The notes beneath the pieces are model-generated. The model was not told where the DNA came from and searched no databases. It saw nothing but the letters and a program-made list of their open reading frames with translations. A DNA stretch of 64,000 nucleotides from Rhodothermales bacterium (GTDB lineage: Bacteria > Bacteroidota > Rhodothermia > Rhodothermales > UBA10348), in the NCBI GenBank assembly GCA_024711125.1, contig JANJTM010000038.1, positions 124,001 to 188,000 on the forward strand. Direction: 5' to 3'. The first letter of the stretch is position 1, and each line of letters opens with the position of its first letter. Positions 15,543-23,321 of this stretch are shown here, piece by piece. A program made the position numbers and the translations under genes.

Positions 15543-17771
15543 TCAACGACAACCGGTTCGATAGGCGGTTCCGTAGGACGACAGGCAGAAGGCTCCGTCC
15601 CGGCGGGTGACGTGAACGCGGGCCCCGGAGCGGGCCCAACGCGACAGGATCTCGGTATTCGGAAGTCCGTAGCCGTTCCGACCCACCGAGACCACGGCGT
15701 GATCTGCGCCGATCCTCGACACGAACCAGGGTGCGCTGCTCGTCCTCGACCCGTGGTGTCCGACCTTGACCACGTCGGCCTGAAGGAAGTCGTCCCAGCG
15801 GGATGTCATGGATGCTTCGGAAGGAGCTTCCGCGTCGCCCGTCAGCAGCAGGGTCGTATCTCCGTGTCGTACATGGAGGACGAGCGATAGGGCGTTCTCG
15901 TCGTCGCCGACGGCTCCCCGCTCGGGCGCGAGTACCCGGACCACGGTGCCGTCATCGAGACGTACGACGTCGCCGGCGGCCAGGAATCGAACGCCGACTC
16001 CGAAGCGAAGCGAATCCGGAAATCGCGACCCCAAGGGCAGGAACAGGGAGTCCACGCGGAGTTTCGCCGCCACCTGCGTCCAGCGTCCGGTGTGGTCCGC
16101 GTGGAGATGGGTCAGGAAGACGGCGCCGATGGCCGACACGCCCGAGCGGTCGATCCAGCGCTCGAGAGACAGGGACGTAGGGGGTCCCGTATCCACCACG
16201 TACGGAGTGCCCCGGGTCGAAACCAGTACCTGGGCATCGCCCTGACCGGTGTCGAGCGCGACGTACCGGAAAGGGCTCGGCAGGGGCAGCGCGGCCGAGC
16301 CCAGCAGCGCGGCCGACGGAATCAGCGTGGCGGCGAAGAGTTTACGTCCCCGGAGTCCGAAGCAGGCGGGAACGGCCACGACGAGGGAAACGACCACCGG
16401 ATCGGCGCGCAGGGCGAGAAAACCGAGCAGGTCGGAGGATCGGGCAGCGAATCGGATCAGCAGGTCCGCCGCGACCGTGGCCGAGAAGGCGAACTCCCCG
16501 TGCCAGGGAGTCGGAAGGAGCGAGAGTACGCCCGCGATCACGACGGCCGAAGTCAGTGGGATCGCGATCACGTTCGTGATGATCGCAGCGAGCGGGATCC
16601 GGTCGAAATAAAAGGCGACGATGGGCGCGGTGGCCCAGGTCGCGGCAAAGGACGCGACGATTCCGCTCGACCAACCGTGTTCCCGGCCCACCGACAGCAA
16701 CCCGGCGACCGCCGCGTGGGAAAGCAGGAATCCGGGGTCGGTAAGAACGGCCGGATCGTCCGCCAGCTGAACGAGGGCCGAGAAGAGCAGGGCCGAGCGT
16801 GCACCCGAACCCGAGCGGTCCGAAAGCCGAGAAGCGACCACGGTAAGGCCCAGGAACGCGGCGCGCAGCACGGAGGGTCGAGGACCGGTAACCGCGACGA
16901 CGATCCAGAGCAGAGCGACGGAGCAGAGCGCCTCGGCGACCGTGCGCGCCCGGTACCGGATGGGGAGGACGGCCGCCGCGAAGGAAGCCGGGATGGTCAC
17001 CAGCAGCAGGACGAGGGAAACGTGAAGCCCCGAAACCGCCAGTACGTGCGCTATGCCCGTCGCGCGAAAAGCGTCCGAAACCGATTCGGGAAGCTCTTCG
17101 CGCTCCCCCGTGAGCATGGCACGGACCAGGGTTCCGGCCGCGTCCTTTCCGTACAGCGCGTCGATTCGGGAACGCACGGTGGCCGCTGCGGCCGGACCGT
17201 GGCCTTCGACCACCGAGACGGAATCCCGGTCCGTGACCACGAGCCAGGCTCCGACGCCGGAGCGCGTCGCCAGGGAAAGCCGATCGGGCTCGCCGGGATT
17301 CCGCGAGCCGCCTGGACGTTGCAGGGCGCCCAGGATCCAGCCTTCGCCCGCCGGAATCGGTCGATCCGAGAGTATCCGGATCCGCATGGATATCCATTCC
17401 TCCGCGAAGAGGCATTGGGCCCGCGCCGACCGCGACCGGTCGACCGATTCGGCCAGCAGGCAGACCGTCGCGATGCGGGTTCCGTCATCCGGAAGAAGCG
17501 ATGCCACGGAGCGGGCCGACCCGATCGGAGGACCCGCTGTCCAGGATCCCGCGCAGAAGAAGGCAGAGGCGACGGTCCAGGCTCGCAGCAGCGGGACCCG
17601 TGCCGAGAGGCGCCTGGACGAAGCCATCCAGAGTCCCAGGCACGCCACGGCAACCCACGGAGCATCCGTCGGACCGCCGGCCCGAAGGATACCCGCGACG
17701 AAGGACGCGAGCGGAATCGAAAGGAGGGGAAGGCTGCGCACGGAACCGGCGGTACATACCCCAAGGAGCAT
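15543..17771 (-). CDS. comEC: DNA internalization protein ComEC/Rec2
   Basis: 742 aa. ComEC forms the inner-membrane channel for single-stranded DNA uptake. An N-terminal hydrophobic region with a DUF4131-like domain precedes the competence helices (AHVLAVSGLHVSLVLLLV is the family core motif, near residue 235). A C-terminal metallo-beta-lactamase domain carries FLTHLHADHTGRW and later LLTGDAEAPSE. The ATG at 17771 has a GGAG ten bases upstream and is preferred to the TTG at 17789. Together these domains are diagnostic of natural transformation; other com genes are not in this window. Confidence 0.92.
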   Translation of the reverse strand: MLLGVCTAGSVRSLPLLSIPLASFVAGILRAGGPTDAPWVAVACLGLWMASSRRLSARVPLLRAWTVASAFFCAGSWTAGPPIGSARSVASLLPDDGTRIATVCLLAESVDRSRSARAQCLFAEEWISMRIRILSDRPIPAGEGWILGALQRPGGSRNPGEPDRLSLATRSGVGAWLVVTDRDSVSVVEGHGPAAAATVRSRIDALYGKDAAGTLVRAMLTGEREELPESVSDAFRATGIAHVLAVSGLHVSLVLLLVTIPASFAAAVLPIRYRARTVAEALCSVALLWIVVAVTGPRPSVLRAAFLGLTVVASRLSDRSGSGARSALLFSALVQLADDPAVLTDPGFLLSHAAVAGLLSVGREHGWSSGIVASFAATWATAPIVAFYFDRIPLAAIITNVIAIPLTSAVVIAGVLSLLPTPWHGEFAFSATVAADLLIRFAARSSDLLGFLALRADPVVVSLVVAVPACFGLRGRKLFAATLIPSAALLGSAALPLPSPFRYVALDTGQGDAQVLVSTRGTPYVVDTGPPTSLSLERWIDRSGVSAIGAVFLTHLHADHTGRWTQVAAKLRVDSLFLPLGSRFPDSLRFGVGVRFLAAGDVVRLDDGTVVRVLAPERGAVGDDENALSLVLHVRHGDTTLLLTGDAEAPSEASMTSRWDDFLQADVVKVGHHGSRTSSAPWFVSRIGADHAVVSVGRNGYGLPNTEILSRWARSGARVHVTRRDGAFCLSSYGTAYRTGCR

Positions 17772-17892
17772 GCAGGCCGTTCTCCGCAACGAACAGAATT
17801 CGGCCTAAAAGCATGGGGACCGATTGTATCAGGCCTGCCGCGCGGGGTATCCTTGCCTGCGTTGCCTTCCCCTCCGAACGACACTTCCCAAC

Positions 17893-18375
17893 ATGAGCAC
17901 GCGACGCGAAGCGCGCGAAGTGGCGATGCAGGCGCTCTATGCCTTCGAGCAGGGAGGGGGAGACGCTTCCCACGTGTTGCAGACGGTCGTCCGGGACCGC
18001 CTGGGCGACGACGCAGAGGCCGTGGAATTCGCGACCCGGCTGTTCCTTCGGACACTGGATCGCACCGAAGAGGGGGACCGGCTGATCGCGGCGCATGCCG
18101 ACAATTGGGACCTGTCGCGCATCGCGCTGGTCGATCGCATCGTGCTGCGCATGGCGATCTGCGAGTTCACGGCATTCGAGGATATTCCGCCCAAGGTCAC
18201 CATCAACGAGGCGATCGAGGTGGTGAAGAAGTACTCGACCGAACGCAGCGGGCAGTTCGTCAACGGGATTCTCGACGCCGTGCTCGCCCAGCTGCGATCG
18301 GAGGGTGCGGTGCGCAAGGTGGGAAGAGGGCTGGTCGGAATGGATTCGGGCAACGGCCCTTCCACGGAGGCCTGA
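17893..18375 (+). CDS. nusB: Transcription antitermination factor NusB
   Basis: 160 aa. MSTRREAREVAMQALYAFEQ is the NusB N-terminal helix, and the C-terminal part holds RIALVDRIVLRMAICEF and PPKVTINEAIEVVKKYSTERSGQFVNGILD, its most conserved stretch. NusB with S10 binds boxA RNA to support rRNA transcription. The ATG at 17893 matches the family start. The next gene begins 4 bp downstream, so the two are probably co-transcribed. Confidence 0.93.
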   Translation: MSTRREAREVAMQALYAFEQGGGDASHVLQTVVRDRLGDDAEAVEFATRLFLRTLDRTEEGDRLIAAHADNWDLSRIALVDRIVLRMAICEFTAFEDIPPKVTINEAIEVVKKYSTERSGQFVNGILDAVLAQLRSEGAVRKVGRGLVGMDSGNGPSTEA

Positions 18376-18379
18376 CCCC

Positions 18380-19042
18380 ATGGGGCTGATTGCCATCGGC
18401 GACGTTCACGGGTGTGCCCTGACGTTGGACGCCCTGCTGGAGAGACTGCGGCCGGAGCAGGACGATCACCTGGTTTTCATCGGGGACTATATCGATCGGG
18501 GACCCGATTCGAAAGGCGTCATCGATCGCCTCATCGAGCTCTCGACCCGCGTTCGCTGCACGTTCCTGCGCGGAAACCACGAAGCGCTCTTCCTCTCGTA
18601 TCTCGACGAGGGGGAGTTCGACATCTGGAGCTATAACGGCGGAACCGCCACGCTCGACAGCTATGCCGTTCCGGGACAGGGATTCGTCATCCCGGAGTCG
18701 CATATCCGCTTCATCCGCGCAACGGTGCCGTTCTTCGAGACCGAAACGTTCGTCTTCGTGCACGCGGGACTCAAGCCTGACCGGTCGGTGGCCGAAAACC
18801 TGGCCCACGGGAACGAGATGGTGTTTCTCTGGGAGCGAGACCACCTGCGGGTACCGGAGGAGGCCCTTCCGTGGGAGAAGACCGTGGTATGCGGGCACAC
18901 GCCGGTCCCGAATCCGATCAACGGGTCCCGCCTGATCAACATCGACACCGGCTGCGTCTATTACATGCGGCCGTCGCTGGGTTACCTGACGGCAGTCCGT
19001 CTGCCCGAGCGCGAGTTCGTGACGATCCCGTTCATGGGCTGA
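18380..19042 (+). CDS. PPP-family serine/threonine protein phosphatase
   Basis: 220 aa calcineurin-like metallophosphatase. The three PPP signatures are intact: GDVHG near residue 8, GDYIDRGPDSKG near 36 and FLRGNHEALF near 67, followed by HAGLKPDRS and a later CGHTPVPNP that supply further metal-binding His. These enzymes bind two metals and remove phosphate from Ser/Thr, or hydrolyse Ap4A in close relatives; which one is not clear. It starts 4 bp after nusB and overlaps the convergent exported-protein gene by 11 bp. Confidence 0.88.
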   Translation: MGLIAIGDVHGCALTLDALLERLRPEQDDHLVFIGDYIDRGPDSKGVIDRLIELSTRVRCTFLRGNHEALFLSYLDEGEFDIWSYNGGTATLDSYAVPGQGFVIPESHIRFIRATVPFFETETFVFVHAGLKPDRSVAENLAHGNEMVFLWERDHLRVPEEALPWEKTVVCGHTPVPNPINGSRLINIDTGCVYYMRPSLGYLTAVRLPEREFVTIPFMG

Positions 19043-19583
19043 GACGCCCGGGTGCGAGGGGAATCCAGGCTCCGAGCCGCAGAGCCGGCGAATGCATGCC
19101 CACCTCGGCAAAGAGAAGGCGGCGCTTCACAACGACCGTCCACCGCGCGAACGGTTCGAGGAAGAGGTTGAACCGCCGGTTGCGAAAGACGCGATCCTCG
19201 CCCTCGAGCTGGAACGTAAGGGCCGGCCCGAGTCGTATTCCCAGGTCGACGTCGAATCCCCGGTAGGGAACCCCTCCGATGGTGCGGCCGACCCCGAGAA
19301 GACGCACCGCGCCGCCGATCGTGGTGGTCACCTGGGCGGTAGCGTCGCGCGAGAATGCCCGCACATCCACGATCGCCGTCACTTCGCGGGTATGCAGGGC
19401 GCCCGCGGAGACATAGCCGGCCTGGACCCCGACGCCGGGAAACGTCGCGGCACCGGCCTGGAGCCAGGGCCCGGACGGCTCCTGCGCCACGACCCTGCCC
19501 GGGGCGGCCGCAAGCAGGATCGCGGCGGCCAGAAACATTACGGGAGGCCCGGGATACAGACGCCGCCCGAAACACTGCCGCAT
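19032..19583 (-). CDS. Exported protein of unknown function, beta-barrel-like
   Basis: 183 aa with a hydrophobic export segment (MFLAAAILLAAAPGRVVAQ) that begins at residue 16 of the chosen start; a shorter start at that Met is equally possible. The mature part alternates hydrophobic and polar residues (VGVQAGYVSAGALHTREVTAIVDVRAF), like a small outer-membrane barrel. I do not recognise a family. The start codon is only 16 bp from the divergent ychF start, and the 3' end overlaps the phosphatase gene. Confidence 0.6.
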   Translation of the reverse strand: MRQCFGRRLYPGPPVMFLAAAILLAAAPGRVVAQEPSGPWLQAGAATFPGVGVQAGYVSAGALHTREVTAIVDVRAFSRDATAQVTTTIGGAVRLLGVGRTIGGVPYRGFDVDLGIRLGPALTFQLEGEDRVFRNRRFNLFLEPFARWTVVVKRRLLFAEVGMHSPALRLGAWIPLAPGRLSP

Positions 19584-19599
19584 ACGCACGAGCCCCGAC

Positions 19600-20694
19600 A
19601 TGGCACTACGCTGTGGAATCGTAGGACTTCCGAACGTCGGGAAGTCGACCTTGTTCAACGCCCTCTCGAACGCCGGAGCCGAGAGCGCCAACTATCCCTT
19701 CTGCACCATCGAGCCCAACGTGGGCATCGTACCGGTGCCTGACGAGCGCCTCGACACCCTGGCTCGTCTCGCGGGTTCGGCGCGAACCGTGTACACCACG
19801 ATCGAATTCGTCGACATCGCCGGGCTGGTTGCGGGCGCATCGAAAGGGGAAGGGCTCGGAAACCAGTTCCTGGGCCATATCCGCGAGGTGGATGCCATCG
19901 TGCACGTCGTCCGGTGTTTCGAGGACGGGAACGTGGTGCACGTATCCGGATCGGTCGACCCGGCCCGGGATATCGAGGTGATCGAGACGGAACTCCTGCT
20001 CAAGGACCTGGAAACCCTCGAAAAGCGTGTCGATCGCGCGGCGAAGGCCGCCAAGGCCGGCGACCGGAAACTGCGGGACGAGATGGAGTTCTACGAGCGG
20101 TTGCGAGACTGGGTGGGCGAAGGACGGCCCGTGCGGTCGTTCGAGGTGCGCGACGGGGAGCGCGCATGGCTGGACGCCCTCTTCCTGTTGTCCATGAAGC
20201 CGGTACTCTACGCGGCCAACGTGGCGGAGAGTGATCTCCCGGACGGCAATTCGCACGTGGACACGGTTCGCGCCATTGCCGGGACGGAGGGCGCGGCGGT
20301 GATCGTCGTCTCGGCCGAACTGGAGGCCCAACTGGCCGAACTCGAACCCGAAGAGCGTACGGCGTTCCTCCAGGATCTCGGACTGGACGGCTCGGGCCTC
20401 GAAAGGCTCATCCGTGCCGCCTACGACCTGCTCGGACTCGAAACCTTTTTCACCGTGGGCCCGAAGGAGGCGCGAGCCTGGACGATCCACCAGGGAACGA
20501 AGGCTCCCCAGGCGGCCGGAACGATCCACTCGGATTTCGAACGGGGGTTCATCCGGGCAGAAACGATCGCGTACCCGGAGTACATTCGCCACGGCGGCGA
20601 ATCCGGCGCCCGCACGGCGGGGGTCCTCCGCTCCGAAGGAAAGGAATACGTGGTGCAGGACGGGGACGTAATGCTCTTCCGGTTCAACGTGTGA
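19600..20694 (+). CDS. ychF: Redox-regulated ATPase YchF (Obg-family P-loop protein)
   Basis: 364 aa, standard length. P-loop CGIVGLPNVGKSTLFNALS at the N-terminus, DIAGLVAGASKGEGLGNQFL for switch II, and AANVAES in place of the GTPase NKxD motif, which is why YchF prefers ATP. A coiled coil lies near residues 125-165, and a C-terminal TGS domain ends with KEYVVQDGDVMLFRFNV. YchF binds ribosomes and affects stress responses. Its promoter must lie within the short divergent gap or inside the neighbouring exported-protein gene. Confidence 0.95.
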   Translation: MALRCGIVGLPNVGKSTLFNALSNAGAESANYPFCTIEPNVGIVPVPDERLDTLARLAGSARTVYTTIEFVDIAGLVAGASKGEGLGNQFLGHIREVDAIVHVVRCFEDGNVVHVSGSVDPARDIEVIETELLLKDLETLEKRVDRAAKAAKAGDRKLRDEMEFYERLRDWVGEGRPVRSFEVRDGERAWLDALFLLSMKPVLYAANVAESDLPDGNSHVDTVRAIAGTEGAAVIVVSAELEAQLAELEPEERTAFLQDLGLDGSGLERLIRAAYDLLGLETFFTVGPKEARAWTIHQGTKAPQAAGTIHSDFERGFIRAETIAYPEYIRHGGESGARTAGVLRSEGKEYVVQDGDVMLFRFNV

Positions 20695-20716
20695 TCCGGC
20701 CCGGTCGGGCCGCGCC

Positions 20717-21976
20717 GTGGAATACCGACTCCTCATAGCACGCCGATACCTGCGGGGCTCGCGCTCGCTCGTGTCCCGCATAACGGCCGTGTCGGTGATC
20801 GGCGTGGCGGTGGGAGTGGCGTCGCTGATCGTCGTGCTGTCGGTGATGAACGGGTTCTTCCGCTTCGTTCGGGACATGCTCGTTTCGTTCGATCCGCACG
20901 TGCGCATCGAGGCGGTGGACCCGGACGGCATTTCGGGGGCCGATTCGCTGGCGGCGTGGGCGGCCACCTTCGACGGCGTGCGCTCCGCGGCCCCGTTCGT
21001 CGAGGGCAAGGCGATGCTGTCGACCGAGACCGGGTTCAGCGTGAACAAGGTGGTCATCGTTCGCGGTATCGTGCCGGACCCGGCTTCGGAAATGCAGGCG
21101 GCCATCGACGCCACGGGGTACGGCCGGTTCGACCTGGAGCGACGGGAGGGGCTGGGCGGAATCCTGCTCGGCAGGTCGCTCGGCGAGCGGCTGGCCCTCA
21201 CGCCCGGCGGCGGCGGTCTCGAGGCCAGCCGGGTCTCGCTCCTGTCGGCGGCGGCCATCGAACGCCGGCTGACCCAGCCCATCGGAGCGTCCCCTGCGTT
21301 TCCGTTCGAAGTTCGGGCCCTGTACGCGCTGCAGGCCGCGTTCGACGAGAACTACGTCTTCGTTTCGCTCGCCGACGCGCAGCGGTTGTTCCGCACCGGC
21401 CGGAAAGCTTCGGGAATCGACCTGCGGCTGGACGACCTGGATGCTGCCGGAGACGTCAAGGAGGCGCTGGAAGCGGCCCTGGATCCCCGGGTCTACTCGG
21501 TCGCGACGTGGTACGATCTGCAGAAGTCGCTTTACGACGTCATGCGACTGGAGAAGTGGGGCGCAAGCCTGGTCCTCGGCCTGATCGTGCTCGTCGCCGC
21601 GTTCAACGTGATCGCTTCGCTCACGATGATCGTCATCCAGAAGCGGCGCGACGTGGGCATTCTCCGGGCCATGGGCGTACCGGCCGAAGGTATCCGCGCC
21701 ATATTCCTGACCCAGGGCCTGCTCATTGGCGTAGTGGGCGCCGGTGCGGGACTTGTCGCGGGGCTCGGACTTTCCCTGCTGCAGGCCCGGTTCGGTTTCG
21801 TGAAGCTTTCGAGTGACGATGCGTTCCTTATCGACGCGTATCCCGTGGCGATCGAGGGGATGGATGTGTTCGTGGTTGCCGCGATCGCGCTCGTACTGTG
21901 CGTAACGGCAGCGATATACCCGGCGCGACGCGCATCGTCCATCGAACCTGCGAGGGCCGTGGCGGCCGAGGGCTGA
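20717..21976 (+). CDS. LolC/LolE-type ABC transporter permease
   Basis: 419 aa from a GTG start, 22 bp after ychF. The N-terminus MEYRLLIARRYLRGSRS plus the first helix (AVSVIGVAVGVASLIVVLSVMNGF) is characteristic of lipoprotein-release permeases. A large periplasmic domain spans about residues 45-270, and three C-terminal helices (LVLGLIVLVAAFNVIASLTMIVIQKRRDVGILRAMG, FLTQGLLIGVVGAGAGLVAG, VFVVAAIALVLCVTAAIYPARRA) match the MacB/LolE FtsX fold. It should move lipoproteins toward the outer membrane with a LolD ATPase, which is not encoded here. Confidence 0.9.
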   Translation: MEYRLLIARRYLRGSRSLVSRITAVSVIGVAVGVASLIVVLSVMNGFFRFVRDMLVSFDPHVRIEAVDPDGISGADSLAAWAATFDGVRSAAPFVEGKAMLSTETGFSVNKVVIVRGIVPDPASEMQAAIDATGYGRFDLERREGLGGILLGRSLGERLALTPGGGGLEASRVSLLSAAAIERRLTQPIGASPAFPFEVRALYALQAAFDENYVFVSLADAQRLFRTGRKASGIDLRLDDLDAAGDVKEALEAALDPRVYSVATWYDLQKSLYDVMRLEKWGASLVLGLIVLVAAFNVIASLTMIVIQKRRDVGILRAMGVPAEGIRAIFLTQGLLIGVVGAGAGLVAGLGLSLLQARFGFVKLSSDDAFLIDAYPVAIEGMDVFVVAAIALVLCVTAAIYPARRASSIEPARAVAAEG

Positions 21977-22008
21977 TCCGGACGCGCGGCCTCTCTTGCG
22001 TAGGGCCG

Positions 22009-22037
22009 TTGCCGAGTGCGCGAGGATATCGTATCTT
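22009..22037 (+). promoter_or_regulatory. Promoter candidate for rpmB operon
   Basis: TTGCCG (22009-22014) and TATCTT (22032-22037) are separated by 17 bp, about 105 bp upstream of rpmB and after the permease stop. The match to sigma70 consensus is fair. Confidence 0.45.
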
Positions 22038-22141
22038 CTGCGTTCTTTTGCCGATAGCAGAGCAAATCCGACCCACACGGACTGCCGAGGCAGGAAACGC
22101 AGATTCCGCGCGTGCGGAACTCACCATACCGAAACAGCAGG

Positions 22142-22378
22142 ATGGCACGCAGAGACGAACTGACCGGCAAAGGCCCCGTGGCCGGTCACCACGTGTCCCA
22201 CGCCAATAACAAGGCGAAGCGCCGCTTCGAGGTCAACGTACAGAAGAAGCGCTTTTTCATTCCCGAGGAGGGCCGCTGGGTGACGCTCAAGGTGTCGACC
22301 ACCACCCTCAAGACCATCAACAAGAACGGGATCTCGGCCGTGCTTCGTGAAGCGGAGCGCCAGGGCGTCAAGATCTGA
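22142..22378 (+). CDS. rpmB: Large ribosomal subunit protein bL28
   Basis: 78 aa. [38 protein letters not shown] is the L28 signature, and the C-terminal [16 protein letters not shown] fits. A 50S component. Start MARRDEL is used because L28 proteins begin there. First gene of an rpmB-rpmG-DUF4295 group, 20 bp from rpmG; that order is typical of Bacteroidota. Confidence 0.95.
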   Translation: MARRDELTGKGPVAGHHVSHANNKAKRRFEVNVQKKRFFIPEEGRWVTLKVSTTTLKTINKNGISAVLREAERQGVKI

Positions 22379-22398
22379 CCCATCCCGAGGGAACTACC

Positions 22399-22569
22399 AT
22401 GGCGAAGGGAAAAGACGTACGGATGAAGATCATCCTCGATTGCACCGAGGCCCCGGGCACGTCGCGGTACTCGACGATGAAGAATCGTCGTAACACGACC
22501 GGTCGTCTCGAGCTCAAGAAGTACAACCCGGTCCTGCGCAAGCACACCGTGCACAGGGAAACGAAGTGA
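22399..22569 (+). CDS. rpmG: Large ribosomal subunit protein bL33
   Basis: 56 aa, too short for the ORF track. [20 protein letters not shown], then [20 protein letters not shown] and a HTVHRETK end match L33. It has a single Cys and therefore lacks the CxxC zinc ribbon pairs, i.e. the zinc-independent form. It lies 20 bp after rpmB with an AGGGAA-type ribosome-binding site just upstream. Confidence 0.93.
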   Translation: MAKGKDVRMKIILDCTEAPGTSRYSTMKNRRNTTGRLELKKYNPVLRKHTVHRETK

Positions 22570-22697
22570 GGATCGGGCGCGTGCGCCCGATCTGAACGAG
22601 TTGCCGCTCCCGCGCGACGTCACCCGATTTCCTGGACGTTCGTGCGGCAATCGAAGATCCCGCGAAGGCGGGAAACCAAGTAGCCTGACACGCCACC

Positions 22698-22868
22698 ATG
22701 GCCAAGAAACAGTCCTTCGGCGACAAGGTCCTCAAGCAGAAGGCCGAGTCCAAGAAAATGGCGAAGATCGTCGTGGCCGAGAAGAAGGAGAACGGACAGT
22801 TCCGCTTCCGCTCGAAGATCGTACACGTCGACACCCTGCAGGAAGAACTCAAGGCAGCCCGCGCCTGA
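22698..22868 (+). CDS. DUF4295 family small protein
   Basis: 56 aa, absent from the track. MAKKQSFGDKVLKQKAESKKMAKIVVAEKKENGQFRFRSKIVHVDTLQEELKAARA fits the very short, lysine-rich DUF4295 family, which in Bacteroidota sits immediately after rpmG and is presumed ribosome-associated. Function is unproven. It follows rpmG by 128 bp and precedes three tRNA genes on the same strand. It is the strongest small-gene hint to the phylum. Confidence 0.8.
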   Translation: MAKKQSFGDKVLKQKAESKKMAKIVVAEKKENGQFRFRSKIVHVDTLQEELKAARA

Positions 22869-22930
22869 GCGGGATGCGCCCGCCGTGCGGTCCCCCGATG
22901 CGTGCCCCGTACGCCGCGGCGGCCGCCGTT

Positions 22931-23005
22931 CGGGGTGTAGCGCAGCCCGGTTAGCGCGCCTGCTTTGGGAGCAGGAGGTCGCGAGTTCGAATCTCGCCAC
23001 CCCGA
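22931..23005 (+). tRNA. tRNA-Pro (UGG)
   Basis: 75 nt without CCA. Acceptor CGGGGTG pairs with CACCCCG. The anticodon stem CCTGC/GCAGG encloses TTTGGGA, giving anticodon TGG. The T-arm GCGAG-TTCGAAT-CTCGC is perfect. Confidence 0.96.
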
Positions 23006-23025
23006 CCCCGGTTCTTTTCCACCCT

Positions 23026-23099
23026 GCGCCCGTAGCTCAACCGGATAGAGCAGCGGTCTTCTAAACCGCAGGCTGCAGGTTCGAGTCCTGCCGGGCGCG
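23026..23099 (+). tRNA. tRNA-Arg (UCU)
   Basis: 74 nt. Acceptor GCGCCCG pairs with CGGGCGC. Anticodon stem GCGGT/ACCGC encloses CTTCTAA, giving TCT. T-arm GCAGG-TTCGAGT-CCTGC. Twenty bases after tRNA-Pro. Confidence 0.96.
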
Positions 23100-23139
23100 C
23101 CGTGCGCGCACCGGTCGGTGCGCAGAAGGTCTCGACGAC

Positions 23140-23213
23140 GGCGACGTGGCCGAGGGGTTAGGCAAGGGTCTGCAAAACCCTGTACAGCGGTTCGAGTCCG
23201 CTCGTCGCCTCCA
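23140..23213 (+). tRNA. tRNA-Cys (GCA), CCA encoded
   Basis: 71 nt plus genome-encoded CCA at 23211-23213, unlike its two neighbours. Acceptor GGCGACG pairs with CGTCGCC. Anticodon stem AGGGT/ACCCT encloses CTGCAAA, giving GCA. A terminator follows at once. Confidence 0.96.
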
Positions 23214-23216
23214 GAA

Positions 23217-23250
23217 ACGTCCGATGGGTTTCGACCCGTCGGACGTTTTT
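23217..23250 (+). terminator. Intrinsic terminator after the tRNA cluster
   Basis: ACGTCCGATGGG and CCCGTCGGACGT form a 12-bp stem with one T-G wobble and a 6-nt loop, followed by TTTT. It starts 3 bp after tRNA-Cys and separates the cluster from the convergent sbcB gene. Confidence 0.85.
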
Positions 23251-23321
23251 CATGGGTGCCGTCGGCGATCGCCCCGGGTCGGTTGCGCACGGCCGACCGG
23301 AGCGCGTCCTTCGAGCGGAAT

